Part shown: positions 32,598-40,307 of the stretch, piece after piece
Position numbering within the stretch: the stretch's first letter is position 1
Layout: each line of letters opens with the position of its first letter
Assembly (NCBI RefSeq): GCF_019145375.1
Contig: NZ_JAHSTX010000001.1
Coordinates: 4,737,501 to 4,801,500 of the forward strand
DNA from: Pseudomonas triticicola
GTDB taxonomy: Bacteria; Pseudomonadota; Gammaproteobacteria; Pseudomonadales; Pseudomonadaceae
DNA: 64,000 nt
Reading direction: 5' to 3'
The notes under the pieces: generated by a model
Databases searched by the model: none
Told to the model about the DNA's origin: nothing
The model's input: only the letters and a program-made list of their open reading frames with translations
Program-made: the position numbers and the translations under genes

Positions 32598-32606
32598 GGA
32601 TCGTTC

Positions 32607-35057
32607 ATGAGCAAGCCGTTGATGTACCTGCTGGCCGGCAACGGCAGCGCTGCCGATTGGTGGGATGACGCGCTGCCGCACTTTCAGCGCTACGACGTGG
32701 TGCCGCTGGAGTTGCCGGGCTTCGGCGCCAATCCGCTGCCACCCTGCGAGGATCTGGCGGACTACGCGCAATCCTTGCTGGCGATGACACAGCAGGGCAG
32801 TGCGATCATGGCGGTCGGGGTCAATGCGTTGCTGGTGTTGCATGCGTTGCAACGTCGGCCCGGACACTTTTCCCGCAGCGTTTTGTTGGCGCCGGTGGGG
32901 GCGTTTCTCTGGCAGCGGCGGTTGCCGGCGCTGATGTCACCGCTTCCGATCCGCAAGACCATCCACTGGCTGCTGTCGAACAACCCCACGCTGTTCGCGC
33001 GCAAGTTTTCCAACCAGACCTGGACACCCGCGCAGTACCAGCGCATGGGCGCCGGCTATGCTCGCTGCCGTGCGTTTGTGCCGCATTGGGATCTGGTGCG
33101 CGCCGACACCGCGCTGCCACTGTTGGAGTGGATCACCGATCCGGTCGAATTGGTCTGGGGCGATCAGGACGCGGTGCTCGGCATCGAGCAAGCGGCGGCA
33201 TGGTCGGCGATTCTCGCCCGCGCTGATCTGACCATCAGCTTGAAACCCGGTTGGGGCCATTACCCGTGGATCGACTCGCCCGCTGAATTCGCACAGTGGC
33301 TGGAGTCGGACGAGCGCGGGTTTGTTGCGCACACCAAGGGCGGGCGTTTGCGCCTGGCTGAACTGGCCCGGCAAGCGGTGCCGGCGGCGCTGACCCTCAA
33401 CGATTGCACCGATCCGCGTCTGCCTGCGTTTCTCGCCGCCCAACCTGATGTGATCTGGGCGGTGCGCTCCTCCAGTTATGGCGAGGATCAGGCCGATTCG
33501 GCGAATGCCGGTTTGAGCACCACCTATCTGCGCGAACCGACCGCCAACGTGCCGAAACGCATTGCCGAACTGACGGCCGAAGGCGTCGAGGAAGTGGTGG
33601 TGCAGCGCTTCATCACCCCGGTCGTTTCCGGCATCGCTTTCGTGCGCCATCTCTCGGTAGAACTGGAATGGGTGGAAGGCCATCTCGAATCGCTGGCCGA
33701 CGGTCACGTCAGCCCCTCAAGGGCAACGCTTTCGCGGCTCGGTGATGCCTGGCGCAGCGGCACATTCACGCCATCCCACGGCTTGACCGAAGACTTGCTG
33801 TGGCGCTTTCTGCAAGACGTGCTGCGCGTGTTCCACTACGTGCCCGGCGACGTCGAGTGGGCCTGGGACGGCTCACAACTGTGGCTGCTGCAATACCGGC
33901 CAATCAGCGATTACGGCTGGCGCCGCCACCTGACTGCCGCCAACATCGCCGAGATCCTGCCGCCGCAACCGAGCGTACTGGTGGAATACGCCCAGCGCCG
34001 CGCGGCAGCGAGTATCCCGGCGATCATGGCGCGCTGGGATGCGCGGGTGTTGCAGGACAACGAGCCGTTCACCGCCGTGTTCGGCGGCGCGTCCTACATC
34101 AACAACGACCTGTTCCTCGCCCGACTCGCCGACTGGGGCATTAGCGCCGCTAACTACGCCGGTGAAGTCGGCGGTGCGACGCCGCATCTGCCGTGGCAAC
34201 CGCTGAAGATACTGCGTTCGTTGCCGCTGTTTTTGCGTATGCAACGCAAGGCTCGCGGCCATTTGCTGAACCTTGAAAATGGCTTGCAGCGCTTCGATCG
34301 GGAGCTGGCTGAACTCGTCGCCCAAGCTGCCGATGGTCAACAACTCGCAGACTGGTTCACCCGGTTTTACGTGTTCGTGGTGCAAGGCAATCTGTGCATC
34401 GCCACGGCGCTGGCCAGCAGCGGCGGTGACGCGTTGGGCCGCCCGCCGACCGCTTACAACAATTTAGAAAACAGTCCACATCGATTGCCGTGGGAAACCG
34501 ATCCGGCTACACCTCGACCCGCGTCGAGCGAACTGCCGTTACAGCCATTCCCGCCATGGTCAGGGCTGATCCGCCTCGCGCATTCGACCGGCCTGCCGGG
34601 CCTGCGTGGCTACTACCTGCAAGTACGCGAGTGGTATCGCGACAACCTGATGCGCATCTTCTTCCGCCTGCACCACGCGATGCCGCTGGCGGATCGCGAG
34701 CACTGGTTTGCACCGCATCCCGACGTTCGCACCCGAGACGGCAGCTTCTGGCAGGACGGTCGCGAAGGTGCGGAGCAGGCGACCGGGTTCATGATTTATC
34801 CGGGGCAAGTGCGGGGCATCCTCGGCGAGGACATCTTGCTGGAAGACACTCTCGATCCGGGGCGGCACGCGCATTACCAAACAGCGCGGGCAGTGATTGC
34901 GCGGATGGGTGGGCGGTTGTCGCATGGCTCGACGTTGCTGCGCGAATTGCGAAAGCCGTCGGCGGTGATGCCGCAGGTGGACCCCGCATGGGTGGGGTGT
35001 GAGGTGTTGTATCGGGATGGTGAGTTGGAATTGATTAATTCGAAGGATGCGAAGTGA
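32607..35057 (+). CDS. Fusion of an alpha/beta-hydrolase-like domain with a PEP-synthase-like (PPDK) module
   Basis: 816 residues. Residues 1-235 have an alpha/beta-hydrolase layout (LLAGNGSAADWWDDALPHF, VVPLELPGFG, the acid loop LVWGDQDAVLG and His loop PGWGHYPW), but the nucleophile elbow reads VGVNALL, so the usual Ser is Asn 73. Residues about 245-480 resemble the ATP-grasp N-domain of PEP synthase/pyruvate phosphate dikinase (RSSSYGEDQADSANAGLST, GDVEWAWDG). The C-terminus carries a mobile phospho-His-like domain (GGRLSHGSTLLREL). The PEP/pyruvate barrel is absent. Reaction unknown: a phosphotransfer or ligase-type role is possible. Overlaps the next start (GTGA). Confidence 0.82.
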   Translation: MSKPLMYLLAGNGSAADWWDDALPHFQRYDVVPLELPGFGANPLPPCEDLADYAQSLLAMTQQGSAIMAVGVNALLVLHALQRRPGHFSRSVLLAPVGAFLWQRRLPALMSPLPIRKTIHWLLSNNPTLFARKFSNQTWTPAQYQRMGAGYARCRAFVPHWDLVRADTALPLLEWITDPVELVWGDQDAVLGIEQAAAWSAILARADLTISLKPGWGHYPWIDSPAEFAQWLESDERGFVAHTKGGRLRLAELARQAVPAALTLNDCTDPRLPAFLAAQPDVIWAVRSSSYGEDQADSANAGLSTTYLREPTANVPKRIAELTAEGVEEVVVQRFITPVVSGIAFVRHLSVELEWVEGHLESLADGHVSPSRATLSRLGDAWRSGTFTPSHGLTEDLLWRFLQDVLRVFHYVPGDVEWAWDGSQLWLLQYRPISDYGWRRHLTAANIAEILPPQPSVLVEYAQRRAAASIPAIMARWDARVLQDNEPFTAVFGGASYINNDLFLARLADWGISAANYAGEVGGATPHLPWQPLKILRSLPLFLRMQRKARGHLLNLENGLQRFDRELAELVAQAADGQQLADWFTRFYVFVVQGNLCIATALASSGGDALGRPPTAYNNLENSPHRLPWETDPATPRPASSELPLQPFPPWSGLIRLAHSTGLPGLRGYYLQVREWYRDNLMRIFFRLHHAMPLADREHWFAPHPDVRTRDGSFWQDGREGAEQATGFMIYPGQVRGILGEDILLEDTLDPGRHAHYQTARAVIARMGGRLSHGSTLLRELRKPSAVMPQVDPAWVGCEVLYRDGELELINSKDAK

Positions 35058-35563
35058 AACGACTGTTGTTGATGTGTTTGACCTGGTTGCCGATGGTGAG
35101 CATGGCGACGGATCTGTGCAATTCGGAGACCGATACGAAGAACTTTCTCTCGCAATGGGTGGAAAGATCCGATTACGTCTTGGACATACATTCAAGTCTT
35201 CAAACTGATGGATTCAGTCTGGAGGAGGGCAAGGTGGTGTACCGCGGCGATCTCAATGACGACGGTCAGGAGGACTTCATTTTCACCTCCTACTCAAGCC
35301 GTGGTTCAGCGGGTGACTCGACCTTCGCCTTTCTCATCCAGTGCCACGGTTACTTGAAGCATGTAGGGGGCGATTATTTCGCCGAGGTCAAGGTTCTGGA
35401 CGGTCCGCCCAAGAACGGCGGCGATGTAAAAGACATCGAGATCTACTCCTACATCCGCGATAAGCGCGACCAGATCCGCTACAAGGGCAAAGAAGCCATG
35501 ACCCGACCCCATCTATGGCAATTCAACTCGCAAACACAGCTTTATGAAGGGCAGTCTGAGTAA
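35054..35563 (+). CDS. Small exported protein with calcium-loop-like motif
   Basis: 169 residues, GTG start overlapping the upstream stop by 4 bases. Signal peptide LLLMCLTWLPMVSMA, then TDLC. The YRGDLNDDGQEDFIFTSY segment has the DxNxDGxxD pattern of VCBS/dockerin-like loops and resembles the matching segment in the effector-linked protein at 27124. Two Cys. No function known. First of a run of exported small proteins (35054-38789); could be an orphan immunity protein, but no toxin is adjacent. Confidence 0.68.
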   Translation: MKRLLLMCLTWLPMVSMATDLCNSETDTKNFLSQWVERSDYVLDIHSSLQTDGFSLEEGKVVYRGDLNDDGQEDFIFTSYSSRGSAGDSTFAFLIQCHGYLKHVGGDYFAEVKVLDGPPKNGGDVKDIEIYSYIRDKRDQIRYKGKEAMTRPHLWQFNSQTQLYEGQSE

Positions 35564-35598
35564 GCCGACGCTCCCCACTGCATTTACGGAGTTATTAC

Positions 35599-36105
35599 GT
35601 GAAAGGATTTTCAGTTCTTCTCGGCAGCTTGATATTGGCTGCCGCGTCCATGGCATTCGCTGCCGATCCAGCCTTCAAGGATTACACCGTCACGCCAGTT
35701 TTCACCGGCCCCAGCCATAAGCTGGTGCCGCAAGAAAACAGCAGCCCAAAGATGGATCAGGCACGGGTGCAAGCCCTGAAAGGCAAGGTCAACTTCGCCG
35801 GCCATTACATCCTGCACAGGCTCGGCTGTGGCGGTAGCGCCATTTGTGGCGAAGTGCTGGACGCCCAGACCGGTGAAGTGGTTGGCGGTCTACCGAATGC
35901 TTACGACGGCAGCACCTTCGGTATGGTTTACCAGCCCGACAGCCGCTTGATCATCGTCTCCGGCGTCACGCTCGACGGCGAAGAAGATGCCCAAGGGAAT
36001 GCGTTGGAAAGCGGTAACCGGGATCGTTACTACGAGTTTGTGGACAATGAGTTTCGGCTGCTGAGCATGACCGACGTGGAATCGTCGCCGATGGATGAGG
36101 AGTGA
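35599..36105 (+). CDS. Exported protein of a conserved uncharacterised family
   Basis: 168 residues from a GTG start (ribosome site CGGAG), with signal peptide VLLGSLILAAASMAFA cleaved before ADPAF. The core GKVNFAGHYILHRLGCGGSA, with ICGEVLDAQTGEVV and a following PDSRLIIVSG strand, belongs to a beta-rich periplasmic family that I recognise from other proteobacteria but cannot name. Two Cys flank the GGSAI turn and may be disulfide-linked. GC content is closer to the core genome than the 27-29 kb island. The stop lies 4 bases before the next start. Confidence 0.68.
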   Translation: MKGFSVLLGSLILAAASMAFAADPAFKDYTVTPVFTGPSHKLVPQENSSPKMDQARVQALKGKVNFAGHYILHRLGCGGSAICGEVLDAQTGEVVGGLPNAYDGSTFGMVYQPDSRLIIVSGVTLDGEEDAQGNALESGNRDRYYEFVDNEFRLLSMTDVESSPMDEE

Positions 36106-36109
36106 GTGG

Positions 36110-36481
36110 ATGAACCGGTTTTTCATTCGGCCTATGCTGATTGCGCTTTTGCTTTTACCTCATTCACTGCCCGCGACTGCCAGCGAAGGGAGTTGCTACG
36201 GCTACCTTACTGAGCTTGTCAGGAGCAGCGATTTTCCGTTTCGTTATGTCGGCAAGGACAAGGTCAATTTGCTGATCGACGAGGACGACGGTGAAGTAGT
36301 GCGCGCTCAGCTGTTTTTCGACACCGACGGAACCGGAACAATCGGCTGGATCAAATACACCCCGGCTACCCGTGTATTGCTCAATAGCTCGGCGGAGTTG
36401 GAGGAGCCAGTGGCATTGTCATTCGATGCCAAGTTTGCGGACGGCTATGCGAAGTGCTTGGCGGAACAACAGGCTGGTTAA
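36110..36481 (+). CDS. Small exported protein of unknown function
   Basis: 123 residues with signal peptide FIRPMLIALLLLPHSLPATA, then SEGSCYG. The mature part has two Cys (SCYGYLTE and AKCLAEQ) and a beta-rich middle (VNLLIDEDDGEVVRAQLFF). Start placed at the ATG of MNRFFIRP because GAGGAG (36097-36102) lies 7 bases upstream; an in-frame ATG at 36095 is possible. Nearly abuts its neighbours, so co-transcribed. Function unknown. Confidence 0.62.
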   Translation: MNRFFIRPMLIALLLLPHSLPATASEGSCYGYLTELVRSSDFPFRYVGKDKVNLLIDEDDGEVVRAQLFFDTDGTGTIGWIKYTPATRVLLNSSAELEEPVALSFDAKFADGYAKCLAEQQAG

Positions 36482-36500
36482 CGGCGAAAAGGATTTCTCA

Positions 36501-37049
36501 ATGAATCAGCTTTTGTTCGCCGGGAGCCTGGCATGGTTGTTCTCTTCCCCAGCCTTCGCCGCGCCGACGGATGCTTACACCCAACGCGATGTCATGCAGT
36601 GTGGCGGTGTTGAAGTGGTGTTGGTTTCGTCCTGTCGATCCGTGACAGTGGATGATGCGGAAACCCACGTCATCCCGGTCTGCTCCGACCAGACCATCAA
36701 TATCGACGGCAAAGTGCTTCGGCGTGATATCAGCAAAGTTTCACAACTCACTTCCGACGGTGCGAAGACGAAAATGTTGAGCAATGTTGTTGTGGCGATG
36801 GATTGCGTGGAAGGCACCCAAGGCAGCCTTGTTTCGATAGGCGGATATGGCGGTTGCGGTGCCTGTGCGGAGTGGCATGGGTATTACTCGACAGCAGGGC
36901 GATTGGAGCAATACAGCTTCGATAATAACCAACGCTTGTTTGGCTCGAAGGGATCTCGGGAAGAGTTGATCAAGGCCTATGGCGTTACGAAGAGACAGTT
37001 AATGTCAGAAAGCCCGGCGGTGAAGAGGATCGTCTATGGCCAGCCTTAA
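36501..37049 (+). CDS. Small exported cysteine-rich protein of unknown function
   Basis: 182 residues with signal peptide LLFAGSLAWLFSSPAFA, then APTDAY. The mature part contains several Cys (VMQCGG, VSSCRS, VCSDQ, MDCVEG, GGCGACAEW), suggesting disulfides in the periplasm. No family recognised. Ribosome site AAAAGGA lies 8 bases before the ATG. Its 3' end overlaps the short frame at 37036. Confidence 0.64.
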   Translation: MNQLLFAGSLAWLFSSPAFAAPTDAYTQRDVMQCGGVEVVLVSSCRSVTVDDAETHVIPVCSDQTINIDGKVLRRDISKVSQLTSDGAKTKMLSNVVVAMDCVEGTQGSLVSIGGYGGCGACAEWHGYYSTAGRLEQYSFDNNQRLFGSKGSREELIKAYGVTKRQLMSESPAVKRIVYGQP

Positions 37050-37215
37050 ATGGGTGTTGATGATCAGCAGTTTGTTCAGCGCTACCAATGTCTCGGCAAG
37101 AAGAAGCGCAGCGTTATTACCGCGATACCGCGACGCGATGAGTGCCGCCGGTAAAGCGCAGAAGATTCCGCAACGCGTCGTTGAGCGATCTGAAATTCAG
37201 GGACTGAGACAGTAA
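37036..37215 (+). pseudogene. Deletion remnant of a TPR-protein gene (paralogue of the next gene)
   Basis: A 59-codon frame. Residues 1-21 look like a signal peptide (LKWVLMISSLFSATNVSA). The rest, YRDAMSAAGKAQKIPQRVVE followed by RS, matches the C-terminus of the next protein (YASRMSEAGKASKIPARVGE followed by RS). It therefore appears to be the two ends of a duplicate gene joined after an internal deletion. It may still be translated as a short exported peptide. Stop lies 2 bases before the next ATG. Confidence 0.6.
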
Positions 37216-37217
37216 AT

Positions 37218-38291
37218 ATGTTCTTCCGCTTTATCGTGTTGAGCCTTGGGCTGCTAACCACTTCATACGCACTCGCTGCCCCACAAGTCCTGAAGGAAAT
37301 TCCGGCTAGCTTGCTGGGTGATGCATCACGGCAAAAGGTATTTGTTCTGACAGGGGATGCGGACGAGGCCTCCAATCGGTTGTTGATCGCGCCGGTGCAG
37401 GCACGTAATGAGGAAATTTTGCTCGATACGTCGAAGGCGCTGCCTCTGATCAAGAGTCAGTACTCGTCCGCTCTTCAGGGTGTCTTCAGCGTCCATGTAC
37501 TCAAAGGTCGCGCTGGCGTCATGACCGTCATTGATCCACAGGCTGAGGAAGCTGTGGTCAAGCAACCGTTCGTTGAGGCTGGGGATTACATCGCGCTGGT
37601 AACCAGCGAGGAAGATAACGCGGTTTACAACTTCAACCTGTTGTTCGCCTTCAACAAAGGTTCAAAGCAGTTTGAGCTGAAAGCTCTGCTGGAAGTGGCG
37701 AACAACGACTCCTGTGACCGGTCGCTTGTTAGCGTAGTGGAGTTGCCGGTGCAGACACTGGGCCCCATCGCTCTCGCTTCTTTCGATGGGCGTGAAGTGC
37801 TGCAGAAGCTGCAGGTTGCTCGTACTGGCAGTATTGAGGGCGTTAGAAAGAAGTTGATGACCGTCGATTCGGCTGATTTGCTGGATATGGCGCTGGCAGC
37901 CTACCGAAAGGGTGATGACTCTTCCTTCAAGGATACGATGAGCTACGCGTTGATGGGCGGTGGTTCGCATGACACTTGTCCCCCGGATAGCTATATCGTC
38001 GCAAAGTACTACTACCCGCAGCGTCCCGGCTGGTCCAACGACCTTGGGTTTTTACTGGGCGAGGCGGGTTTCTACGCTGAGTCGATTGAGTTGCTCGATG
38101 CAGTGGTTGCCAGCCACCCAAATAGGACGGTTGCTTACCTGAATCTCGCTGACAGTTATTGGGCCGTGAACGATAAAGAGCGGGCGGTGGCGGCGTACAA
38201 GCAATACGCATCGCGAATGTCTGAAGCGGGAAAAGCTTCGAAAATCCCGGCGAGGGTGGGTGAGCGCAGCGCTGTGGCGCCCGAGGCGTGA
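37218..38291 (+). CDS. Exported TPR-repeat protein of unknown function
   Basis: 357 residues. Signal peptide FRFIVLSLGLLTTSYALA, then APQVL. The N-terminal two thirds are a mixed alpha/beta domain not recognised (VFVLTGDADEASNRLLI; YNFNLLFAFNKGSKQFEL). The C-terminal 90 residues are TPR-like helices (FYAESIELLDAVVASHPN, VAYLNLADSYWAVNDKERAV). Two Cys (NNDSCDRS, HDTCPPDS). A shortened copy of its two ends lies immediately upstream. Probably periplasmic; role unknown. Confidence 0.7.
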   Translation: MFFRFIVLSLGLLTTSYALAAPQVLKEIPASLLGDASRQKVFVLTGDADEASNRLLIAPVQARNEEILLDTSKALPLIKSQYSSALQGVFSVHVLKGRAGVMTVIDPQAEEAVVKQPFVEAGDYIALVTSEEDNAVYNFNLLFAFNKGSKQFELKALLEVANNDSCDRSLVSVVELPVQTLGPIALASFDGREVLQKLQVARTGSIEGVRKKLMTVDSADLLDMALAAYRKGDDSSFKDTMSYALMGGGSHDTCPPDSYIVAKYYYPQRPGWSNDLGFLLGEAGFYAESIELLDAVVASHPNRTVAYLNLADSYWAVNDKERAVAAYKQYASRMSEAGKASKIPARVGERSAVAPEA

Positions 38292-38357
38292 CAAGAGCTC
38301 GTTGAGTTGCTGTAACTGTGTGTTCTGTACCCATGAACCGCTAAAGGAATATTCGGT

Positions 38358-38789
38358 TTGAAATTTTCGTCTGCAGTGTTTTCCGCGTTGCTCGTTTTCG
38401 TTCCTCTGGCGGCTCATAGCGAGGTCACGACCGAGGTTTTTTGCTTCCGCTCCTACGAAGGCAAACCCATAAATTTTGAATTCCGAACCTATTACGACTC
38501 TGTCGCCAAGTGGAGCGGTGCTGGCGTCAAATACAGCAAGTCAAAAAAGGCTATTGGGCTGGTTCATCGCAGTACTGAACAAGAAGAACTCGTGTATGGC
38601 CGGCCCTACCAGTACACGACAACTTGGGTTGAAGTAGTTGATGGCGCACTGACAGGTGAGTATCAGATGGTCACTCAGGGTGGCCGGGTTGATGCGATGT
38701 CGTATACGAATTACAAATCCGCAAAGAAGTATTCGTTTGAAAACGATTACAACGTGGATTCGAAACCTGAAACAGGTTGCCAGTGGTGA
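38358..38789 (+). CDS. Small exported protein of unknown function
   Basis: 143 residues from a TTG start preceded by AAAGGA about 11 bases upstream. Signal peptide AVFSALLVFVPLAAHS, then EVTTEVFC. A compact beta-rich mature domain (EGKPINFEFRTYYDSVAKW; WVEVVDGALTGEYQMV) with two Cys, one near each end, which could form a disulfide. It may belong to a family of small periplasmic proteins, but I cannot name it. Last of the exported-protein run; a clear terminator follows. Confidence 0.62.
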   Translation: MKFSSAVFSALLVFVPLAAHSEVTTEVFCFRSYEGKPINFEFRTYYDSVAKWSGAGVKYSKSKKAIGLVHRSTEQEELVYGRPYQYTTTWVEVVDGALTGEYQMVTQGGRVDAMSYTNYKSAKKYSFENDYNVDSKPETGCQW

Positions 38790-38805
38790 AGCAGGGAATA
38801 TTCAG

Positions 38806-38832
38806 AAAGGGGACTTAACGTCCCCTTTTTTC
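38806..38832 (+). terminator. Intrinsic terminator after the second exported-protein run
   Basis: AAAGGGGA pairs with TCCCCTTT around a CTTAACG loop, ending in a run of six Ts and a C. It also lies just beyond the 3' end of the convergent gene at 38847-39218 and could act in both directions because the 5' arm begins with AGAAA. Confidence 0.8.
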
Positions 38833-38846
38833 ATCCACAGACTTCG

Positions 38847-39218
38847 CTACGGCTTGGCCGCCACGCTTCGCACTTCAATCTGGTCGAGCGTCCCTTCCAC
38901 CATCAATCTCACCCCGTCCGCCATTCTGCTCAGGGCCAGTGCCACCGAGCGGCGGGAGCCGTGGAGGTCGTCGGCGAGGTCGCAGGCGATGACGCTGATG
39001 GACAGGAGGTCTTCGGAGGCGTTGGCCATGAGGGCTTCGGCGTCGGTGCCGGGAGAGAGTTTGAAGAGGCCGTTTTCACGTTTGGGATGTGGTTCGACGG
39101 CTGGTTTGAAATGGTGGTCGAGGGCGCGTTCGGCGGCTTCGTGGAATTTCTTTGATTCCAGAGATTCGTAGGGCGAAATATCCGGGTTTTCTGGGGGGTT
39201 AGGTGTTGGTTTGATCAT
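38847..39218 (-). CDS. DUF6124/DUF3077-like protein
   Basis: 123 residues, cytoplasmic. The N-terminus MIKPTPNPPENPDISPYES and the helical core (KKFHEAAERALDHH, LMANASEDLLSISVIACDLA, RSVALALSRMADGVRLMVE) match the family I know as DUF3077/DUF6124, a Pseudomonas-specific group often present in several copies per genome. Function unknown; its all-helical small fold has been compared to regulators but nothing here shows a role. The start follows GGAGTAAGACCG on the minus strand. A structured-looking leader lies upstream (39219-39520). Confidence 0.72.
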   Translation of the reverse strand: MIKPTPNPPENPDISPYESLESKKFHEAAERALDHHFKPAVEPHPKRENGLFKLSPGTDAEALMANASEDLLSISVIACDLADDLHGSRRSVALALSRMADGVRLMVEGTLDQIEVRSVAAKP

Positions 39219-39736
39219 TCGGTCTTACTCCAGTTTAAGGAGCCGACACCGTTTCGCTCGCACTTCGAAAGTGGTGGCAGCTGTGCATAGGTGTGCAAGA
39301 CCGGTGGAGTAACCCGGCAGACCCGAAGGCCTCCCATACACAGCCGCCATAACGATCCGCGAGCATAGGAAAACGCTCGGCGAATTGCCATAACCAATGT
39401 GTACTCCAACCGGACTTGCACGTCCGTATCGCCAATCTGCGGCGACACACAGAGCCTATCGATAGCCAGCCAACTCGCCTAGTTCATGGACAGCACCGCA
39501 CTTTGCAGGAAATTTCCCATAGATTCGCGCGCCGGAAGATCAAAAGATCGCAGGCTTCGCCAGCTCCTACAGGGATGTGTTTCAACAGGTGTAGGACGTT
39601 GTTTTCGGAATCGTGACTTGGCAGTCATCGTGCGCGAAATGGTCTGCATCCTCTTCCAATAGAGTCAGATACTGGCGTTATCGTCCGAATCCCTTACACT
39701 GCCCCGGCCGTTCATTTTCCTTTTGAGGCTGTGCGC
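39219..39736. other. Intergenic region, 518 bases, between divergent genes
   Basis: No gene is supported. Read on the minus strand, 39219-39470 forms the leader of the DUF6124-like gene; it is GC-rich and open in a minus-strand frame for about 70 codons, but that frame has no convincing ribosome site. 39536-39573 is a single REP unit. The last 150 bases hold the promoter of the SCP2-like gene, with no clear -35/-10 pair seen. Confidence 0.5.
39536..39573. repeat. Single REP unit, GATCGCAG...CTCCTACA family
   Basis: GAAGATCAAAAGATCGCAGG runs into CTTCGCCAGCTCCTACAGGG. The same unit occurs as perfect inverted pairs at 60881-60966 and 62241-62331. Here only one arm is present. Confidence 0.75.
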
Positions 39737-40120
39737 ATGAAATTTCGTTTTCTCCTGTGGATGATGGGTTTGTTGATGGGTAAGGCCAGCCGGACAAATC
39801 CTGCGTTCCAGCAGCAGTTGGGTGACAAGGATCTGGTGTTTCAGCTGCAGACGCTGGACGGGAAAGTGGCGCGGCATTTCGTGGTCAAGGATCAGCGCAT
39901 CACCAGCAAGTCTGGGGTGGTCGCAGAACCGGCGTTTGCGATTGCGTTTAAAGATGCCGGTTATGGCTTTGCGACGATGCAGGCGAAGAACAAGCAGTTG
40001 GCGTTTATGCAGGGGATTCAGGACAAGTCGATCCAGCTCAAGGGCAATCCGGCGCTGGTGATGTGGTTTCAGGGATTGATGAAGTATTTGAAGCCGAGGA
40101 AGGCAAAGGCCAAGGCTTGA
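39737..40120 (+). CDS. SCP2-like small protein
   Basis: 127 residues. A short hydrophobic start (FRFLLWMMGLLMGKA) is followed by an SCP2/sterol-carrier-like beta-alpha domain (LVFQLQTLDGKVARHFVVKD; PAFAIAFKDAGYGFATMQ; ILKGNPALVMWFQGLM-type ending in KGNPALVMWF). Such domains bind lipids in other proteins; the ligand here is unknown. ATG at 39737 is chosen because TGAGG lies 8 bases upstream; the GTG at 39731 is too close to it. The C-terminus is Lys-rich. Confidence 0.65.
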   Translation: MKFRFLLWMMGLLMGKASRTNPAFQQQLGDKDLVFQLQTLDGKVARHFVVKDQRITSKSGVVAEPAFAIAFKDAGYGFATMQAKNKQLAFMQGIQDKSIQLKGNPALVMWFQGLMKYLKPRKAKAKA

Positions 40121-40307
40121 GATTCTCCTGGTTGGCTCCAAGCGAAGCGCATCGAAGAATGGTGTGCTCGCTGGCTCGCAAGGTTGCTGTTTAGGCCTGT
40201 AAAGACAGTCGAACTGTCATTTCTGTCAGGTGCTTCGCTCATCTTCACGATGCTCTACTCAAGTTCTGGTCCCATAAAGGACGTAACGCACTTGATGGAG
40301 CAAGAAC

